The translations under genes and the position numbers were made by a program. From the NCBI GenBank assembly GCA_902595065.1, contig CACJOM010000003.1, positions 62,001-126,000 of the forward strand: a stretch of DNA of 64,000 nt. Direction: 5' to 3'. Each line of letters starts with the position of its first letter. The stretch's first letter is position 1. The notes below the pieces were generated by a model, which was not told the DNA's origin, made no database searches, and saw only the letters and a program-made list of their open reading frames with translations. Shown here piece by piece: positions 46,600-55,671 of the stretch. Source of the stretch: an uncultured SAR86 cluster bacterium. GTDB lineage: Bacteria > Pseudomonadota > Gammaproteobacteria > Magnimaribacterales > D2472.

Positions 46600-47367
46600 A
46601 TGTCACAACTTAGATTTGTAAAAACCCCTGAGCAGTTAATTGAGGCTGCTGAGAATAATTTAGAATTTTTTGATGCAAATATGCATGCTATTAAAGCTTG
46701 GTATAGAACAGAACCAGGTCTTATTGAGCAACTTATTCCTGCTCCATTAGAGCCTCATGCAGATCCAATGGTCAGAATTGTAATCTCAAGAGTATTTGTT
46801 GACTTGAATGGTGGAATGGATTTTGGTGCTGCAACTTTTGGGGTTAATTGTATGTATAAAGGTAAAGAAGGTATATACGAAATTACAATGCCAATGGAAA
46901 CAGAAGGCGTTGTCGTAGGTGGAAGAGAGACATATGGTGAGCCTAAAAAAATTGCAGACGTTACTGCTTCCAAAGATGGAGATGATTGTGTTGCAACAGT
47001 TACTAGGCATGGAATTACATATCTTGAACTGAAGGGTAAGACTGCTGGTGAGCTTGAAACAAGCTCATTTACTGATGATGTTTATTGCTTCAAAGTGTTT
47101 CCCTCATGCGAACAGCATAAGCCTGTAGATCAAAATCCTCTTTTAGTAAAAATTAACATGCATAGAACTCAATCTGTCCATATGAAGCTTGATGGAGAGA
47201 TCATATTGAGAGAATCGCCGGTAGATCCAGTCGTTGATTTGCCAGTTAAGGAAATGGTTTCATTGGTTTGGGAAGAGGGAACTTCTTCATCAAATGCTTC
47301 GGTTATGGAGGAGGTTGATGCTATGTCATATGTTCCGTTCATGCATTCAAGGTATGACTCTGCATAG
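46600..47367 (+). CDS. Acetoacetate decarboxylase family protein
   Basis: A 255-residue member of the ADC fold. The catalytic lysine region is GGRETYGEPKKIADV (about 109-123), where the first of the two Lys is the Schiff-base residue in true decarboxylases. Many family members in lipid or terpenoid clusters act on other beta-keto or hydratable acids, so acetoacetate itself is unproven. The start has a clear GGAGAG. It heads an operon with the SDR (9-base gap) and P450 (11-base gap). Confidence 0.85.
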   Translation: MSQLRFVKTPEQLIEAAENNLEFFDANMHAIKAWYRTEPGLIEQLIPAPLEPHADPMVRIVISRVFVDLNGGMDFGAATFGVNCMYKGKEGIYEITMPMETEGVVVGGRETYGEPKKIADVTASKDGDDCVATVTRHGITYLELKGKTAGELETSSFTDDVYCFKVFPSCEQHKPVDQNPLLVKINMHRTQSVHMKLDGEIILRESPVDPVVDLPVKEMVSLVWEEGTSSSNASVMEEVDAMSYVPFMHSRYDSA

Positions 47368-47376
47368 GAATTAACT

Positions 47377-48255
47377 ATGAAAGATTTCAATGGTAAATTA
47401 GCTGTTGTTACAGGCGGAGCATCTGGGGTTGGTTTTGCAATAGGCGAGGCTTTAGCAAAAGAGGGCGCTAAGGTTATTCTTACTGATATTGAGCAAGAAA
47501 GCCTTGAGAGTTCCACCGAACTTTTAACTAATCAGTCTCTGGATGTTTATTGCCAAGTTGCAGATGTTTCAAAGATTGATTCTATGATAGATCTTGCAAG
47601 TTGGTGCCAGTCTGAACATGGCCCAGTGCATTTGCTGTTTAATAATGCAGGAGTTGCTCCAGCTGAACTATTGCCTATCTGGGATACTAAACCAAACGAT
47701 TGGCAGTGGGCTTATGGAGTAAACGTTATGGGTGTCCTTCATGGCATTCAAGCATTTGTTCCTGGGATGTTAGCCCATGGAGAAGAATCAAGAGTGATCA
47801 ACACTTGCTCAGGCAATGGCGCATTCATTAACTTACCTTCAACACCTATCTATACCTCATCAAAGGCGTCAGTCTCAAGCATAACTGAAGTACTTAAACT
47901 ACAGCTTGAACAAGCCGAAGCAAATGTTAAGGTTTCAATTTTATTTCCTGGGCCTCATACCGTTAGAACAAAACTTTTTTCAGCTGAACGTAACCGTCCT
48001 GAGGACTTAGCAAGAGATCCTAATGCACCAGAACATCCAATTTCTTCTGTAGAGGACATGCTTGAGATGATGAGCTCCATGGGAATTGAGATGGAAACCA
48101 CAGAACCAGAAGAAGTAGCTTCATTTTGTCTTTCTCAAATCAAGGATGGAAAGTATTGGATAAATCCTGTTAATGAAAAGAGTGAGCAAGCCTTCAAGGA
48201 CCGAGTTCAATCAATCATTGAACGTAGTGACTTACCTAATCCCAACATTTTCTAA
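47377..48255 (+). CDS. Short-chain dehydrogenase/reductase
   Basis: A 292-residue classical SDR with the nucleotide motif TGGASGVGFAIG (about 11-22), NNAGVAP (about 89-95), and the catalytic Tyr-x3-Lys in YTSSK (about 160-164). The C-terminal extension (EDMLEMM, EEVASFCLSQI) is of the type found in alcohol/ketone dehydrogenases next to P450s. It probably oxidises a hydroxyl introduced by the neighbouring oxygenases. AGGA precedes the ATG. Confidence 0.9.
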   Translation: MKDFNGKLAVVTGGASGVGFAIGEALAKEGAKVILTDIEQESLESSTELLTNQSLDVYCQVADVSKIDSMIDLASWCQSEHGPVHLLFNNAGVAPAELLPIWDTKPNDWQWAYGVNVMGVLHGIQAFVPGMLAHGEESRVINTCSGNGAFINLPSTPIYTSSKASVSSITEVLKLQLEQAEANVKVSILFPGPHTVRTKLFSAERNRPEDLARDPNAPEHPISSVEDMLEMMSSMGIEMETTEPEEVASFCLSQIKDGKYWINPVNEKSEQAFKDRVQSIIERSDLPNPNIF

Positions 48256-48266
48256 TTTAGCTAATT

Positions 48267-49493
48267 ATGAGTGTTCAAACTGTAGATCATTTTTTTAATC
48301 CATCTTCCAAAGATTTTATTCACGATCCAGTCCCAACTTTAGAAAAACTATGTAACGAGTATCCCATTTCAAGATTTGATGCATGGCAGGCTTGGTTAGT
48401 TACTGGACATGCAAATATAATTAAGTGCCTCTTGGACACAAGGCTGTCTACAGATTTTAATCTTTGGGAATATGCTCCCCCAAAAAAGCCAATTGAAGAA
48501 ATGGATGCTTTTGAAAAGCTGATGAATAATAATTTATTTTTTTTAGATAGAAAAAATCACCTTAGATTAAGAAAATTAGCTCTCCCAGCCTTTTCTCCAA
48601 GAATCATGGAGCAAATGAAAGAAAGATTCTCAGTGTTAGTTAAAGAAAGATTCGATGAAATAGGAACTCCGGACTCTTTTAATTTCGCAGCAGAAATTGC
48701 AGAAATCGTTCCAACCCAAGCCATAGCTAGTTTAGTTGGAATTCCTCGAGATAAATTTCCAATATTTGATTCTTTGGCATATGGAGTGGTCAGAGGGATT
48801 AATCCTATGCTTACTCCTGATGAAAGAAAAGATGCTATTAAAGGTGTTCCTGAGGGGCTAGATCTACTGAATGAATTAATTGATGAGAGAAGGGCAGATC
48901 CTGGTAATGATTTCTTATCCACCTTGATTCTTGCTGAAGATCAAGGATCCAAGCTGTCTAATTTAGAAATGTGTGCATTAGTTGGGGCAGTGCTTGGTGC
49001 TGGTTCAGATACTGCTGTTGATCTTCATAGCTATTTGATTAAAAACTTACTGCAACACCCCGAGCAGCTTGATTTACTGAAAGCTGATCCAGGACTTGTG
49101 CAAGGAGCAATATCAGAAACTTTAAGATATGAATCATCTGGAAAAACTGGTTTAGCGAGGTATGCATCAGAGGATCTGGATATTAATGGCCATGAAATAA
49201 AAAAAGGTCAAATGGTTCAGCTTATTACTAGCACAGCTGGAATGGATTCATCAATATATGAGGAGCCAAGAAAATTTGATATTCAAAGAGACCACGACAA
49301 AAGCATATCCTTTGGTCAAGGCCCTCATTATTGTATTGGAGTTACGTTAGTGCGATCTCAAACGGAAGTTATGCTAAAAGAATTGTTCAAACGATTTCCA
49401 AATCTCAGTCTTGGAAATGAGACTGTCTATGATTACAACCATCACAATGCTAGACGCATGGATGTAATGATGGTCAATACTAATCTTACTTAA
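48267..49493 (+). CDS. Cytochrome P450
   Basis: A 408-residue soluble bacterial P450. It has the oxygen-activating I-helix GAGSDT (about 250-255), the K-helix ExxR in ETLR (about 287-290) and the heme loop SFGQGPHYCIG (cysteine around residue 355). Class I bacterial P450s need a ferredoxin and reductase, which are not encoded nearby. Substrate is unknown; with the SDR, the ADC-like protein and the Rieske oxygenase, a terpenoid, steroid or fatty acid is likely. No Shine-Dalgarno; it follows the SDR closely. Confidence 0.94.
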   Translation: MSVQTVDHFFNPSSKDFIHDPVPTLEKLCNEYPISRFDAWQAWLVTGHANIIKCLLDTRLSTDFNLWEYAPPKKPIEEMDAFEKLMNNNLFFLDRKNHLRLRKLALPAFSPRIMEQMKERFSVLVKERFDEIGTPDSFNFAAEIAEIVPTQAIASLVGIPRDKFPIFDSLAYGVVRGINPMLTPDERKDAIKGVPEGLDLLNELIDERRADPGNDFLSTLILAEDQGSKLSNLEMCALVGAVLGAGSDTAVDLHSYLIKNLLQHPEQLDLLKADPGLVQGAISETLRYESSGKTGLARYASEDLDINGHEIKKGQMVQLITSTAGMDSSIYEEPRKFDIQRDHDKSISFGQGPHYCIGVTLVRSQTEVMLKELFKRFPNLSLGNETVYDYNHHNARRMDVMMVNTNLT

Positions 49494-49532
49494 TTAATAT
49501 GGCTAAGCCTTAGATCCAGTTTCCTACCATTG

Positions 49533-49769
49533 ATGAATGTATTTGAGGAAAGGGGAATTACGCATTTAGATCTTCATGGAATTAAACACCAAGATGTAGA
49601 ATCAGAAGTTCTCAACTTTATATATCAATTTCAACACTTGCTTCCATTAATAATAATTTGTGGGAACAGCAACAAGATGATAGATATTGCATCAACAGTC
49701 TTAATTTCCTCAAATATTTCATATTCATCTCCAAGGTTCGGAATTATTCGAGTTGAGGGTATTAGTTAG
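49533..49769 (+). CDS. Small Smr-like protein
   Basis: A 78-residue protein starting at ATG 49533 (the frame also allows TTG 49530). It holds the Smr core LDLHG near residue 12 followed by a helix and the strand LIIICGNSNKM, where full Smr domains usually have a HGxG-type loop. Smr domains bind or nick nucleic acids; this one is short and lacks the second glycine-rich motif, so binding is likelier than cleavage. It lies 39 bases after the P450 stop. Confidence 0.65.
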   Translation: MNVFEERGITHLDLHGIKHQDVESEVLNFIYQFQHLLPLIIICGNSNKMIDIASTVLISSNISYSSPRFGIIRVEGIS

Positions 49770-49794
49770 ACTTAATTACTAATAAAAATTAGCC

Positions 49795-49817
49795 AAATTT
49801 GCCAAAGATGCAAATTT
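49795..49817. promoter_or_regulatory. Perfect inverted repeat ahead of the fourth TonB receptor
   Basis: AAATTTGC and GCAAATTT, perfect 8-base arms 7 bases apart, 53 bases before the receptor ATG and 25 after the Smr-like stop. It could be an operator for the receptor or, because TCTTTTTT follows within a few bases, the terminator of the P450 operon. Confidence 0.5.
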
Positions 49818-49870
49818 ATCTCTTTTTTGCAATAATTAATTATAAGTATCGTATTTTTTGGGGGAATATT

Positions 49871-52051
49871 ATGATTAACTTTAAATATTTTTTTATGGCT
49901 GCGCCTTTAGTGTTTGCTCTAAATATTAATGCTCAGTCCTTTGATGCTCTTGAAGAGGTTGTTGTAACAGCACAGAAGAAAGAAGAAAATCTTCAGGAAA
50001 CACCAATAGCTATCACTGCAATTACTGAATCTGCAATTGATGATTTAGATATTGCAAACGTAGTTGATTTGGCTGGAATGGCACCAAATGTTCATATCAT
50101 TAATACTCCTTCAAACAATACGGCTGCAACTATTGCTATGAGAGGTGGGGTAACCATTAACCCAGCCATTACTTGGGAGCCAACCGTAGGAATGTATCTT
50201 GACGGCGTATATCTAGGTAAGGGTCAAGGATCTATCTTTGATGTTGTTGATCTCGAAAGAGTTGAGATCCTCAGGGGTCCTCAAGGAACACTTTATGGAA
50301 GAAACACTTTAGGTGGTGCTATCAATTTAATTAGCAAAAAGCCTTCTGGCGAAGGAATGTCTGCAAAAGTTACTATCGGAAATTATGGCCTCAAGCAAAG
50401 TCAGCTGATTGCAGACTATGAAGCTGGAGACGATATGTTTGTGAAGTTGGTTGTGAATTCAAAAAAAAGAGGCGGTTACGTTAATAATACAGACTCACCA
50501 TACCAAGCAGCTCAGGGGGTGATTCCAAATGCGGTGGCAGATCATTTTGAATTAGATACCATTGACTCAAAAGGTTTTAAGCTAACACTTGCATATGAGG
50601 GTGATGATATGAGTTACAGCTTGACTATTGATGAAACCGATCAAGACAATATTCCTCCTTTTGCTCAACTAACAAATACAATTCCAAATTGGAGTACAGC
50701 ATTTGGTGTTGGCGCTTCACCACAAACAAATGGTTTAAAATTATGGCCAATTGAGCTCTTTAAAAATGATAAGCGTCAAGGGGTTGCTCATATTAATACT
50801 CCTACATACGAACTTTCAGTTGTTAGAGGAACAAGTATTAATTTTTCTCGCGAGATAAGTTTAGGTACATTGAAAGTTATTTGGTCAAAAAGAGAAACTG
50901 ATTGGGATGATCGGCTTGATCTAGATGGAGGGCCGTTTCCAATTGCTGATACTGAAAGGCATACAACTTATGAGGCTGAATCTCTTGAAATTCAGTTGAG
51001 TGGCTCAACAGATAATATGGAATATGTTTTTGGTTACTACAGTCTTGAAGATGATGCTTACACCTCAAACCCTCAATCATTCTTTGGAGGAGGCCAAGTT
51101 TTTGCACAGAATTATTCAGGTAGCGGTGACTCACAAGCATTTTTTGGGCAAATTACATGGGCTATTGCTGATAAGTGGGACATGACCATTGGTGCAAGGA
51201 CGACCGAAGAGGATAAAGATGGTTTCAAAGAATATGTAGGCATCATTTCCGCTAAGGGCAGTGGCAGTTTTGATGATACTACGGGAACCTTCATTCTATC
51301 TCATGATTACAGCGAGAATACGAATCTCTATTTTAAAGTAGCTGATGGGTTTAAAGCTGGTGGATTTAATGCTGAAAGTTCAAATCCATTTGCAGCTGCT
51401 ACACCTTATGCGCCTGAGACAATTTCCTCAACTGAATTTGGTTTAAAGGGGAGATACTTCGACAACAGAATGATGCTGAATATGGCATATTTTGATAATG
51501 AACATGAAGACATGCAAATTTCTTACTTCACTGCTGATGGTGCAGCAGCCTCAGAAGTGATAAATAACTCTGCTGATATTTCAGGTCTTGAGATTGAAAC
51601 CACAACTCTCATTAATGACTCAACAAGACTCATGGTAAATTTGAGTACCCTGGATTCAAAATTTACTGGAAACAAAGTTGCTAGTGATGGTTTCTTGCTT
51701 GAGTTGGTACCATATTCACCTGAGACAACTTTGTATCTATCTTTAGAAAAAGACTATGGTAATTATCGTATGCGCTTGGATCACAGTAGAATAGGAGAGC
51801 ATCCAACTTTTCCTTATAACTCAAATGATCCTAGAGCTGCGCTAACAACTCTTGCTTCTCGAGGCACAACTGATTTTCGTTTGTTAACTGAGCCTATGGA
51901 CAATATGCAGCTAAACTTTTGGATCAAAAATTTAAACAATGATTATCATAGAATGAGCTCCATTCCATTTGGGCCAGCTTTTGGGCAATTAACTTTAAGT
52001 TATTTTAATGCTCCACGAACAATTGGCATGGATATTCACTACAAATTCTAA
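49871..52051 (+). CDS. TonB-dependent outer-membrane receptor (P450-linked)
   Basis: A 726-residue receptor from ATG 49871 after GGGGGAA. It has a signal peptide ending near NINAQS, the TonB box EEVVVTAQKK, the plug motifs LRGPQGTLYGRNTLGGAINL, and a barrel ending MDIHYKF with Phe. It is of the smaller, siderophore/small-molecule size class (FecA/CirA-like), unlike the ~1000-residue receptors elsewhere in this window. Placement after the P450 operon suggests it imports the substrate of those oxygenases. Confidence 0.93.
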   Translation: MINFKYFFMAAPLVFALNINAQSFDALEEVVVTAQKKEENLQETPIAITAITESAIDDLDIANVVDLAGMAPNVHIINTPSNNTAATIAMRGGVTINPAITWEPTVGMYLDGVYLGKGQGSIFDVVDLERVEILRGPQGTLYGRNTLGGAINLISKKPSGEGMSAKVTIGNYGLKQSQLIADYEAGDDMFVKLVVNSKKRGGYVNNTDSPYQAAQGVIPNAVADHFELDTIDSKGFKLTLAYEGDDMSYSLTIDETDQDNIPPFAQLTNTIPNWSTAFGVGASPQTNGLKLWPIELFKNDKRQGVAHINTPTYELSVVRGTSINFSREISLGTLKVIWSKRETDWDDRLDLDGGPFPIADTERHTTYEAESLEIQLSGSTDNMEYVFGYYSLEDDAYTSNPQSFFGGGQVFAQNYSGSGDSQAFFGQITWAIADKWDMTIGARTTEEDKDGFKEYVGIISAKGSGSFDDTTGTFILSHDYSENTNLYFKVADGFKAGGFNAESSNPFAAATPYAPETISSTEFGLKGRYFDNRMMLNMAYFDNEHEDMQISYFTADGAAASEVINNSADISGLEIETTTLINDSTRLMVNLSTLDSKFTGNKVASDGFLLELVPYSPETTLYLSLEKDYGNYRMRLDHSRIGEHPTFPYNSNDPRAALTTLASRGTTDFRLLTEPMDNMQLNFWIKNLNNDYHRMSSIPFGPAFGQLTLSYFNAPRTIGMDIHYKF

Positions 52052-52066
52052 TATTAGAATATAATG

Positions 52067-52097
52067 AAAGCCTCGGTATTTCCCGAGGCTTTTTTTT
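52067..52097 (+). terminator. Rho-independent terminator after the fourth receptor
   Basis: Stem AAAGCCTCGG / CCGAGGCTTT around TATTTC with a long T run. The next gene starts only 10 bases beyond it, so glutaryl-CoA dehydrogenase must be made by read-through or from a promoter inside the receptor gene's end. Confidence 0.92.
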
Positions 52098-52106
52098 GTA
52101 AGAATT

Positions 52107-53273
52107 ATGGATAATAACTGGGAAGACATATTAAGAATCGATGCTCAATTAACTGAAGAAGAAAGGATGATTCGTGATAATGTTCGCGAGTACTGTAATA
52201 AATCTTTAATGCCTCGCATTTTAGAGGCTAATAGGAATGAGACCTTTCATCCTGAAATCTATAAAGAAATGGGTGAGCTTGGTATTCTTGGCGCTTCTAT
52301 TAAAGGTTATGGTTGTGCTGGGGTAGGGTATGTTTCTTATGGGTTAATTACTCGTGAAATCGAGAGAGTAGATTCCAGTTATCGATCTGCTTTCAGTGTT
52401 CAATCTTCATTGGCTATGTATGCCATCTATCAATTTGGATCAGAGGCGCAGAAAGAAGATTTATTACCTCAAATGGCAGCCGGAGACTTAATAGGGTGTT
52501 TTGGTTTAACTGAGCCAGATGCCGGTTCTGATCCAGGCAGCATGGCTTCTAATGCCAAAAAAGTTGATGGAGGGTATAAGTTAAACGGATCAAAAACATG
52601 GATTACAAATGCTCCAGTGGCTGATGTGTTTATTATTTGGGCAAAAGATGAGCAAGGAGTATTAAGAGGCTTTATAGCCAAAAAAGAATTTAAAGGCCTT
52701 GATACCAAGGTATTGCAGGGTAAGTTTGCACTTAGGGCTTCAACCACTGGTCAAATTTTTATGACCGATGTCTTTATTCCAGATGATCATGTCCTCCCAT
52801 TAGCGCAAAGTTTTAGAGGACCATTTTCTTGTTTAAATATGGCCAGATATGGAATTGCTTGGGGGGCCATGGGAGCAGCTGAATTTTGCTGGCATGCAGC
52901 GCGCCAGTACACATTAGACAGAACTCAGTTCGGTACACCTCTGGCTGCAAAACAACTGGTTCAAAAAAAATTAGCAGACATGCAAACAGAAATTGCACTA
53001 GGCTTGCAGGCAGCTTTGCGAGTAGGAAGATTGATTGACGATGAGCAAATGATCCCAGAAATGATTTCTCTTATCAAACGAAATAACTGTGGTAAGGCAT
53101 TAGAGATTGCCAGAATGGCGCGAGATATGCATGGTGGCAATGGAGTGATTGATGAGTATCACGTTGTAAGACATTCAATGAATTTAGAAGCAGTAAATAC
53201 TTATGAAGGCACTCATGATATTCATGCCTTAATTTTGGGAAATCTTCAAACCAATATAGCTGCTTTTGAGTAA
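52107..53273 (+). CDS. gcdH: Glutaryl-CoA dehydrogenase
   Basis: Oxidatively decarboxylates glutaryl-CoA to crotonyl-CoA in lysine and aromatic breakdown. The 388 residues match the enzyme in detail: the substrate-binding arginine in [13 protein letters not shown] (about 91-103), FAD motifs [16 protein letters not shown] and TWITN, RASTTG, and the catalytic glutamate in [15 protein letters not shown] (about 365-379). Other acyl-CoA dehydrogenases lack this arginine context. The gene starts right behind a terminator. It ends just before a perfect palindrome. Confidence 0.93.
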   Translation: MDNNWEDILRIDAQLTEEERMIRDNVREYCNKSLMPRILEANRNETFHPEIYKEMGELGILGASIKGYGCAGVGYVSYGLITREIERVDSSYRSAFSVQSSLAMYAIYQFGSEAQKEDLLPQMAAGDLIGCFGLTEPDAGSDPGSMASNAKKVDGGYKLNGSKTWITNAPVADVFIIWAKDEQGVLRGFIAKKEFKGLDTKVLQGKFALRASTTGQIFMTDVFIPDDHVLPLAQSFRGPFSCLNMARYGIAWGAMGAAEFCWHAARQYTLDRTQFGTPLAAKQLVQKKLADMQTEIALGLQAALRVGRLIDDEQMIPEMISLIKRNNCGKALEIARMARDMHGGNGVIDEYHVVRHSMNLEAVNTYEGTHDIHALILGNLQTNIAAFE

Positions 53274-53278
53274 TCAAT

Positions 53279-53300
53279 AATGTCAAGTAAACTTGACATT
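53279..53300. promoter_or_regulatory. Perfect 22-base palindrome over the promoter of the Ddn-like gene
   Basis: AATGTCAAG and CTTGACATT, 9-base perfect arms with a TAAA centre. The right arm contains the -35 TTGACA of the next promoter, so a bound protein would block it. The core differs at one position from the SoxR-type TCAAGTTAACTTGA. A terminator for gcdH is less likely: the stem is AT-rich and only TTTT follows, after TAG. Confidence 0.6.
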
Positions 53301-53321
53301 TAGTTTTCCAATACATACCAT
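53293..53321 (+). promoter_or_regulatory. Promoter of the Ddn-like/exporter operon
   Basis: TTGACA (53293-53298), a 17-base spacer and TACCAT (53316-53321). ATG 53331 is 9 bases beyond, so the transcript would start almost at the start codon. No Shine-Dalgarno is seen. Confidence 0.6.
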
Positions 53322-53330
53322 AAAATATAA

Positions 53331-53789
53331 ATGTCCTCTGAAAAATACACTTTAAAACAAGCGAGAACAGCTAAACGTATTATTAAATACTTTGCAAAAT
53401 TTCAGGCTAGCATTTTTCTGATGAGCAAGGGAAAGTTATGGAATAAATGGCCGGGAGGTTTTCCAATTATGGTCGTTGAAACCAAGGGTGCTAAATCCAA
53501 CAAAATAAGAAACATTCCTCTTATTTATGTTCATCAAGACGGTATGCCAATTTTGGTAGCTTCCTTGGGTGGAATGCCTAAGAATCCAAATTGGTATTAC
53601 AACGTTAAAGCTCATCCAGCAGTGAAGATCTCAACTAGCCATGGATCTGGGAACTTTCTTGCAGAGGAGGTGTCTAAAGAAAAAAAGGATGAACTATGGC
53701 CCTTGATTTGCTCATTCTATCCTGATTATGAAACCTATCAGAGTAATACTTCTAGAGAGATACCAGTATTTTTGTGTAAAAAACTATGA
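53331..53789 (+). CDS. Deazaflavin-dependent nitroreductase-family (Ddn/DUF385) protein
   Basis: A 152-residue split-barrel protein. It matches the Ddn family: [19 protein letters not shown] (about 49-67) and the signature [19 protein letters not shown] (about 78-96). Known members use cofactor F420, which is characteristic of actinobacteria and archaea and unusual in gammaproteobacteria; some relatives bind flavins or heme, so cofactor use here is open. The stop overlaps the ATPase gene by 4 bases, tying it to the exporter. Confidence 0.82.
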   Translation: MSSEKYTLKQARTAKRIIKYFAKFQASIFLMSKGKLWNKWPGGFPIMVVETKGAKSNKIRNIPLIYVHQDGMPILVASLGGMPKNPNWYYNVKAHPAVKISTSHGSGNFLAEEVSKEKKDELWPLICSFYPDYETYQSNTSREIPVFLCKKL

Positions 53790-54475
53790 ATGTTATTCAA
53801 GTTAAAGACCTTACCAAGCATTATTCGCTTGGCACTCAAACAGTTGAGGCTTTGAGAGGAGTTAGTTTTGGTATAGAGCAAGGTGAATTTATAGCCATCA
53901 TGGGCCCTTCAGGGTCTGGTAAATCAACGCTTATGAATATAATTGGATGCCTTGATAGTCCTACAGATGGAACTTATCATCTTAATAACCAGGAAGTTAG
54001 TACTCTTGAAGGTGATGAGCTTGCAGGTATAAGAAATAAAGAGATTGGTTTTGTTTTTCAAAATTTCCATTTATTGGCACGAAATAGCGCACTTGATAAT
54101 GTAATGCTGCCTTTAAAATATGCTGGAGTAGATAAGGAGGGTCAACTCAAAAGAGCAAAGAATGCACTTTCTCAAGTCGGCCTTGAGTCAAGAATGGATC
54201 ATCAGCCATCCGAACTTTCAGGCGGCCAGCAGCAAAGGGTTGCTATAGCTAGAGCTTTAGTAAATAACCCGTCTATTCTATTTGCCGATGAGCCAACTGG
54301 GAATCTAGACAGTCAAACGGGTCATGATGTCATGCAGCTTTTTCATAATCTTCATCAGCAAGGTCAAACCATTATTTTGATTACTCATGAGAATGAGGTG
54401 GCTGCAGAAGCTCAAAGAACAATATTTATAAAGGATGGTTTGATAGAATCAGATATTAGAAAGGAAAAGTTATGA
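53786..54475 (+). CDS. ABC exporter ATPase, MacB/LolD type
   Basis: A 229-residue ATP-binding subunit with Walker A GPSGSGKS (about 39-46), Q-loop VFQNFHLL, signature [15 protein letters not shown] (about 140-154), Walker [13 protein letters not shown] and H-loop LITHE. The sequence is of the type that powers mechanotransmission permeases such as MacB. It overlaps the adaptor gene by 4 bases and belongs to one operon with adaptor and permease. Confidence 0.95.
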   Translation: MNVIQVKDLTKHYSLGTQTVEALRGVSFGIEQGEFIAIMGPSGSGKSTLMNIIGCLDSPTDGTYHLNNQEVSTLEGDELAGIRNKEIGFVFQNFHLLARNSALDNVMLPLKYAGVDKEGQLKRAKNALSQVGLESRMDHQPSELSGGQQQRVAIARALVNNPSILFADEPTGNLDSQTGHDVMQLFHNLHQQGQTIILITHENEVAAEAQRTIFIKDGLIESDIRKEKL

Positions 54476-55668
54476 AGAATTCAACTATTAAAATATTTAG
54501 CATCTTTCTATCTGCGGCATTCATTGTTAGTTGTGGTGGAGGTAAAAAGGAAGAAGAATTTAAGTTTTATGCTCTAAAAGAAGCTGCATCTCAACAGCTT
54601 GAACTTACTGTTGAAGCCTCTGGAACTGTAGAGGCTATCTCTTCTATTGAAATTAAATCAAAAGCGTCTGGTCAAATTCTTTTTTTAGGAGCTGAAATTG
54701 GGGATTACGTGGATGAGGGTGTTGTTCTTGCTAGAATCGATCAAAGAACACCGACTAATACATTGGCTCAAGCAAATGCAGATCTTGAGGTTGCTAAAGT
54801 TCGTTTAAGTAATGCTCAAAATCAATTTGAGCGTTCTAAAAGACTGCATGATGAAGGGAATATTTCAGATAAATCATTTGAAGATGCTCAGGAAGCATTC
54901 TCCTCAGCAAGAGCTCAGCTAGTTAGAGCGGAGGTGTTTCTAGAAAATGCTCGAATAGCTTTAGATGATACTAGTGTGCGATCTCCGATTGCTGGAACAG
55001 TTATCAGCAGACCTGCAGAAGTCGGCCAAGTGATAACTTCCCCAACATCTGCCGTAGGGGGCGGTACGTTATTGATGGAGATGGCGGATTTAAATAAAGT
55101 TCGTGTTCGAGCATTAATCGATGAGATCGACATAGGCAAAATTAATATTGGTCAAGAAGTTACGCTAAAAGTTTCAGCATATAGGGACAAAAAATTTGTA
55201 GGAGTTGTTTCAAAGATTGAACCTATGTCAAAAATTGATCAAAACGTTACAACATTTCCAGTGCTAATAGACATTGAGAATAAGGATAATTTACTGCTAA
55301 TTGGAATGAATACCGATGTTGAGATTGAAATTTTAAATGAAGAAGTTGCTCTAGCATTACCTGCAGGTTCCTTGCGAACGCGAAAAGATATTCGATCAGT
55401 TGCTTCATTGCTTGGGATTAAGGAGGATGATTTAAACAATTTCTTGACCAAAAGAGTTGAAGGTGAAAATTTTGATGCATACATAGTTCTTAAAAAAACT
55501 AAGAGAGGCGCAATACCCACGTGGGTTAAGGTCGGAAAAACAGATCTTAATTATGTTGAGGTCAAGCAAGGCATAGAAAATGATGAAGTTGTGTATGTCC
55601 TACCCAGTGAAGGCCTGATTAAATATCAGCAAAAATTTTCTGAAAGAGTGAAAGGTAGGTTCGGTTAA
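54472..55668 (+). CDS. Periplasmic adaptor lipoprotein of a MacAB-like exporter
   Basis: A 398-residue membrane-fusion protein. The N-terminus is a lipoprotein signal with the lipobox FIVSC (about 17-22) and a GGGKKEEE linker. Barrel-sandwich halves ([18 protein letters not shown] and [17 protein letters not shown]) flank a coiled-coil hairpin with the pattern [15 protein letters not shown], followed by a beta-barrel. Such adaptors bridge the inner-membrane pump and an outer-membrane channel; no TolC gene is nearby. The lipid anchor replaces the membrane helix seen in MacA. Confidence 0.9.
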   Translation: MKNSTIKIFSIFLSAAFIVSCGGGKKEEEFKFYALKEAASQQLELTVEASGTVEAISSIEIKSKASGQILFLGAEIGDYVDEGVVLARIDQRTPTNTLAQANADLEVAKVRLSNAQNQFERSKRLHDEGNISDKSFEDAQEAFSSARAQLVRAEVFLENARIALDDTSVRSPIAGTVISRPAEVGQVITSPTSAVGGGTLLMEMADLNKVRVRALIDEIDIGKINIGQEVTLKVSAYRDKKFVGVVSKIEPMSKIDQNVTTFPVLIDIENKDNLLLIGMNTDVEIEILNEEVALALPAGSLRTRKDIRSVASLLGIKEDDLNNFLTKRVEGENFDAYIVLKKTKRGAIPTWVKVGKTDLNYVEVKQGIENDEVVYVLPSEGLIKYQQKFSERVKGRFG

Positions 55669-55671
55669 CTT

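Noticed and set aside
46786..47010. Two overlapping minus-strand frames inside the ADC-like gene
   Set aside because: They are shadows of the real coding frame with no start signals.
49799..49870. Longer N-terminus for the P450-linked TonB receptor
   Set aside because: The extra 24 codons cover the inverted repeat and the GGGGGAA ribosome binding site, and would bury the signal peptide.
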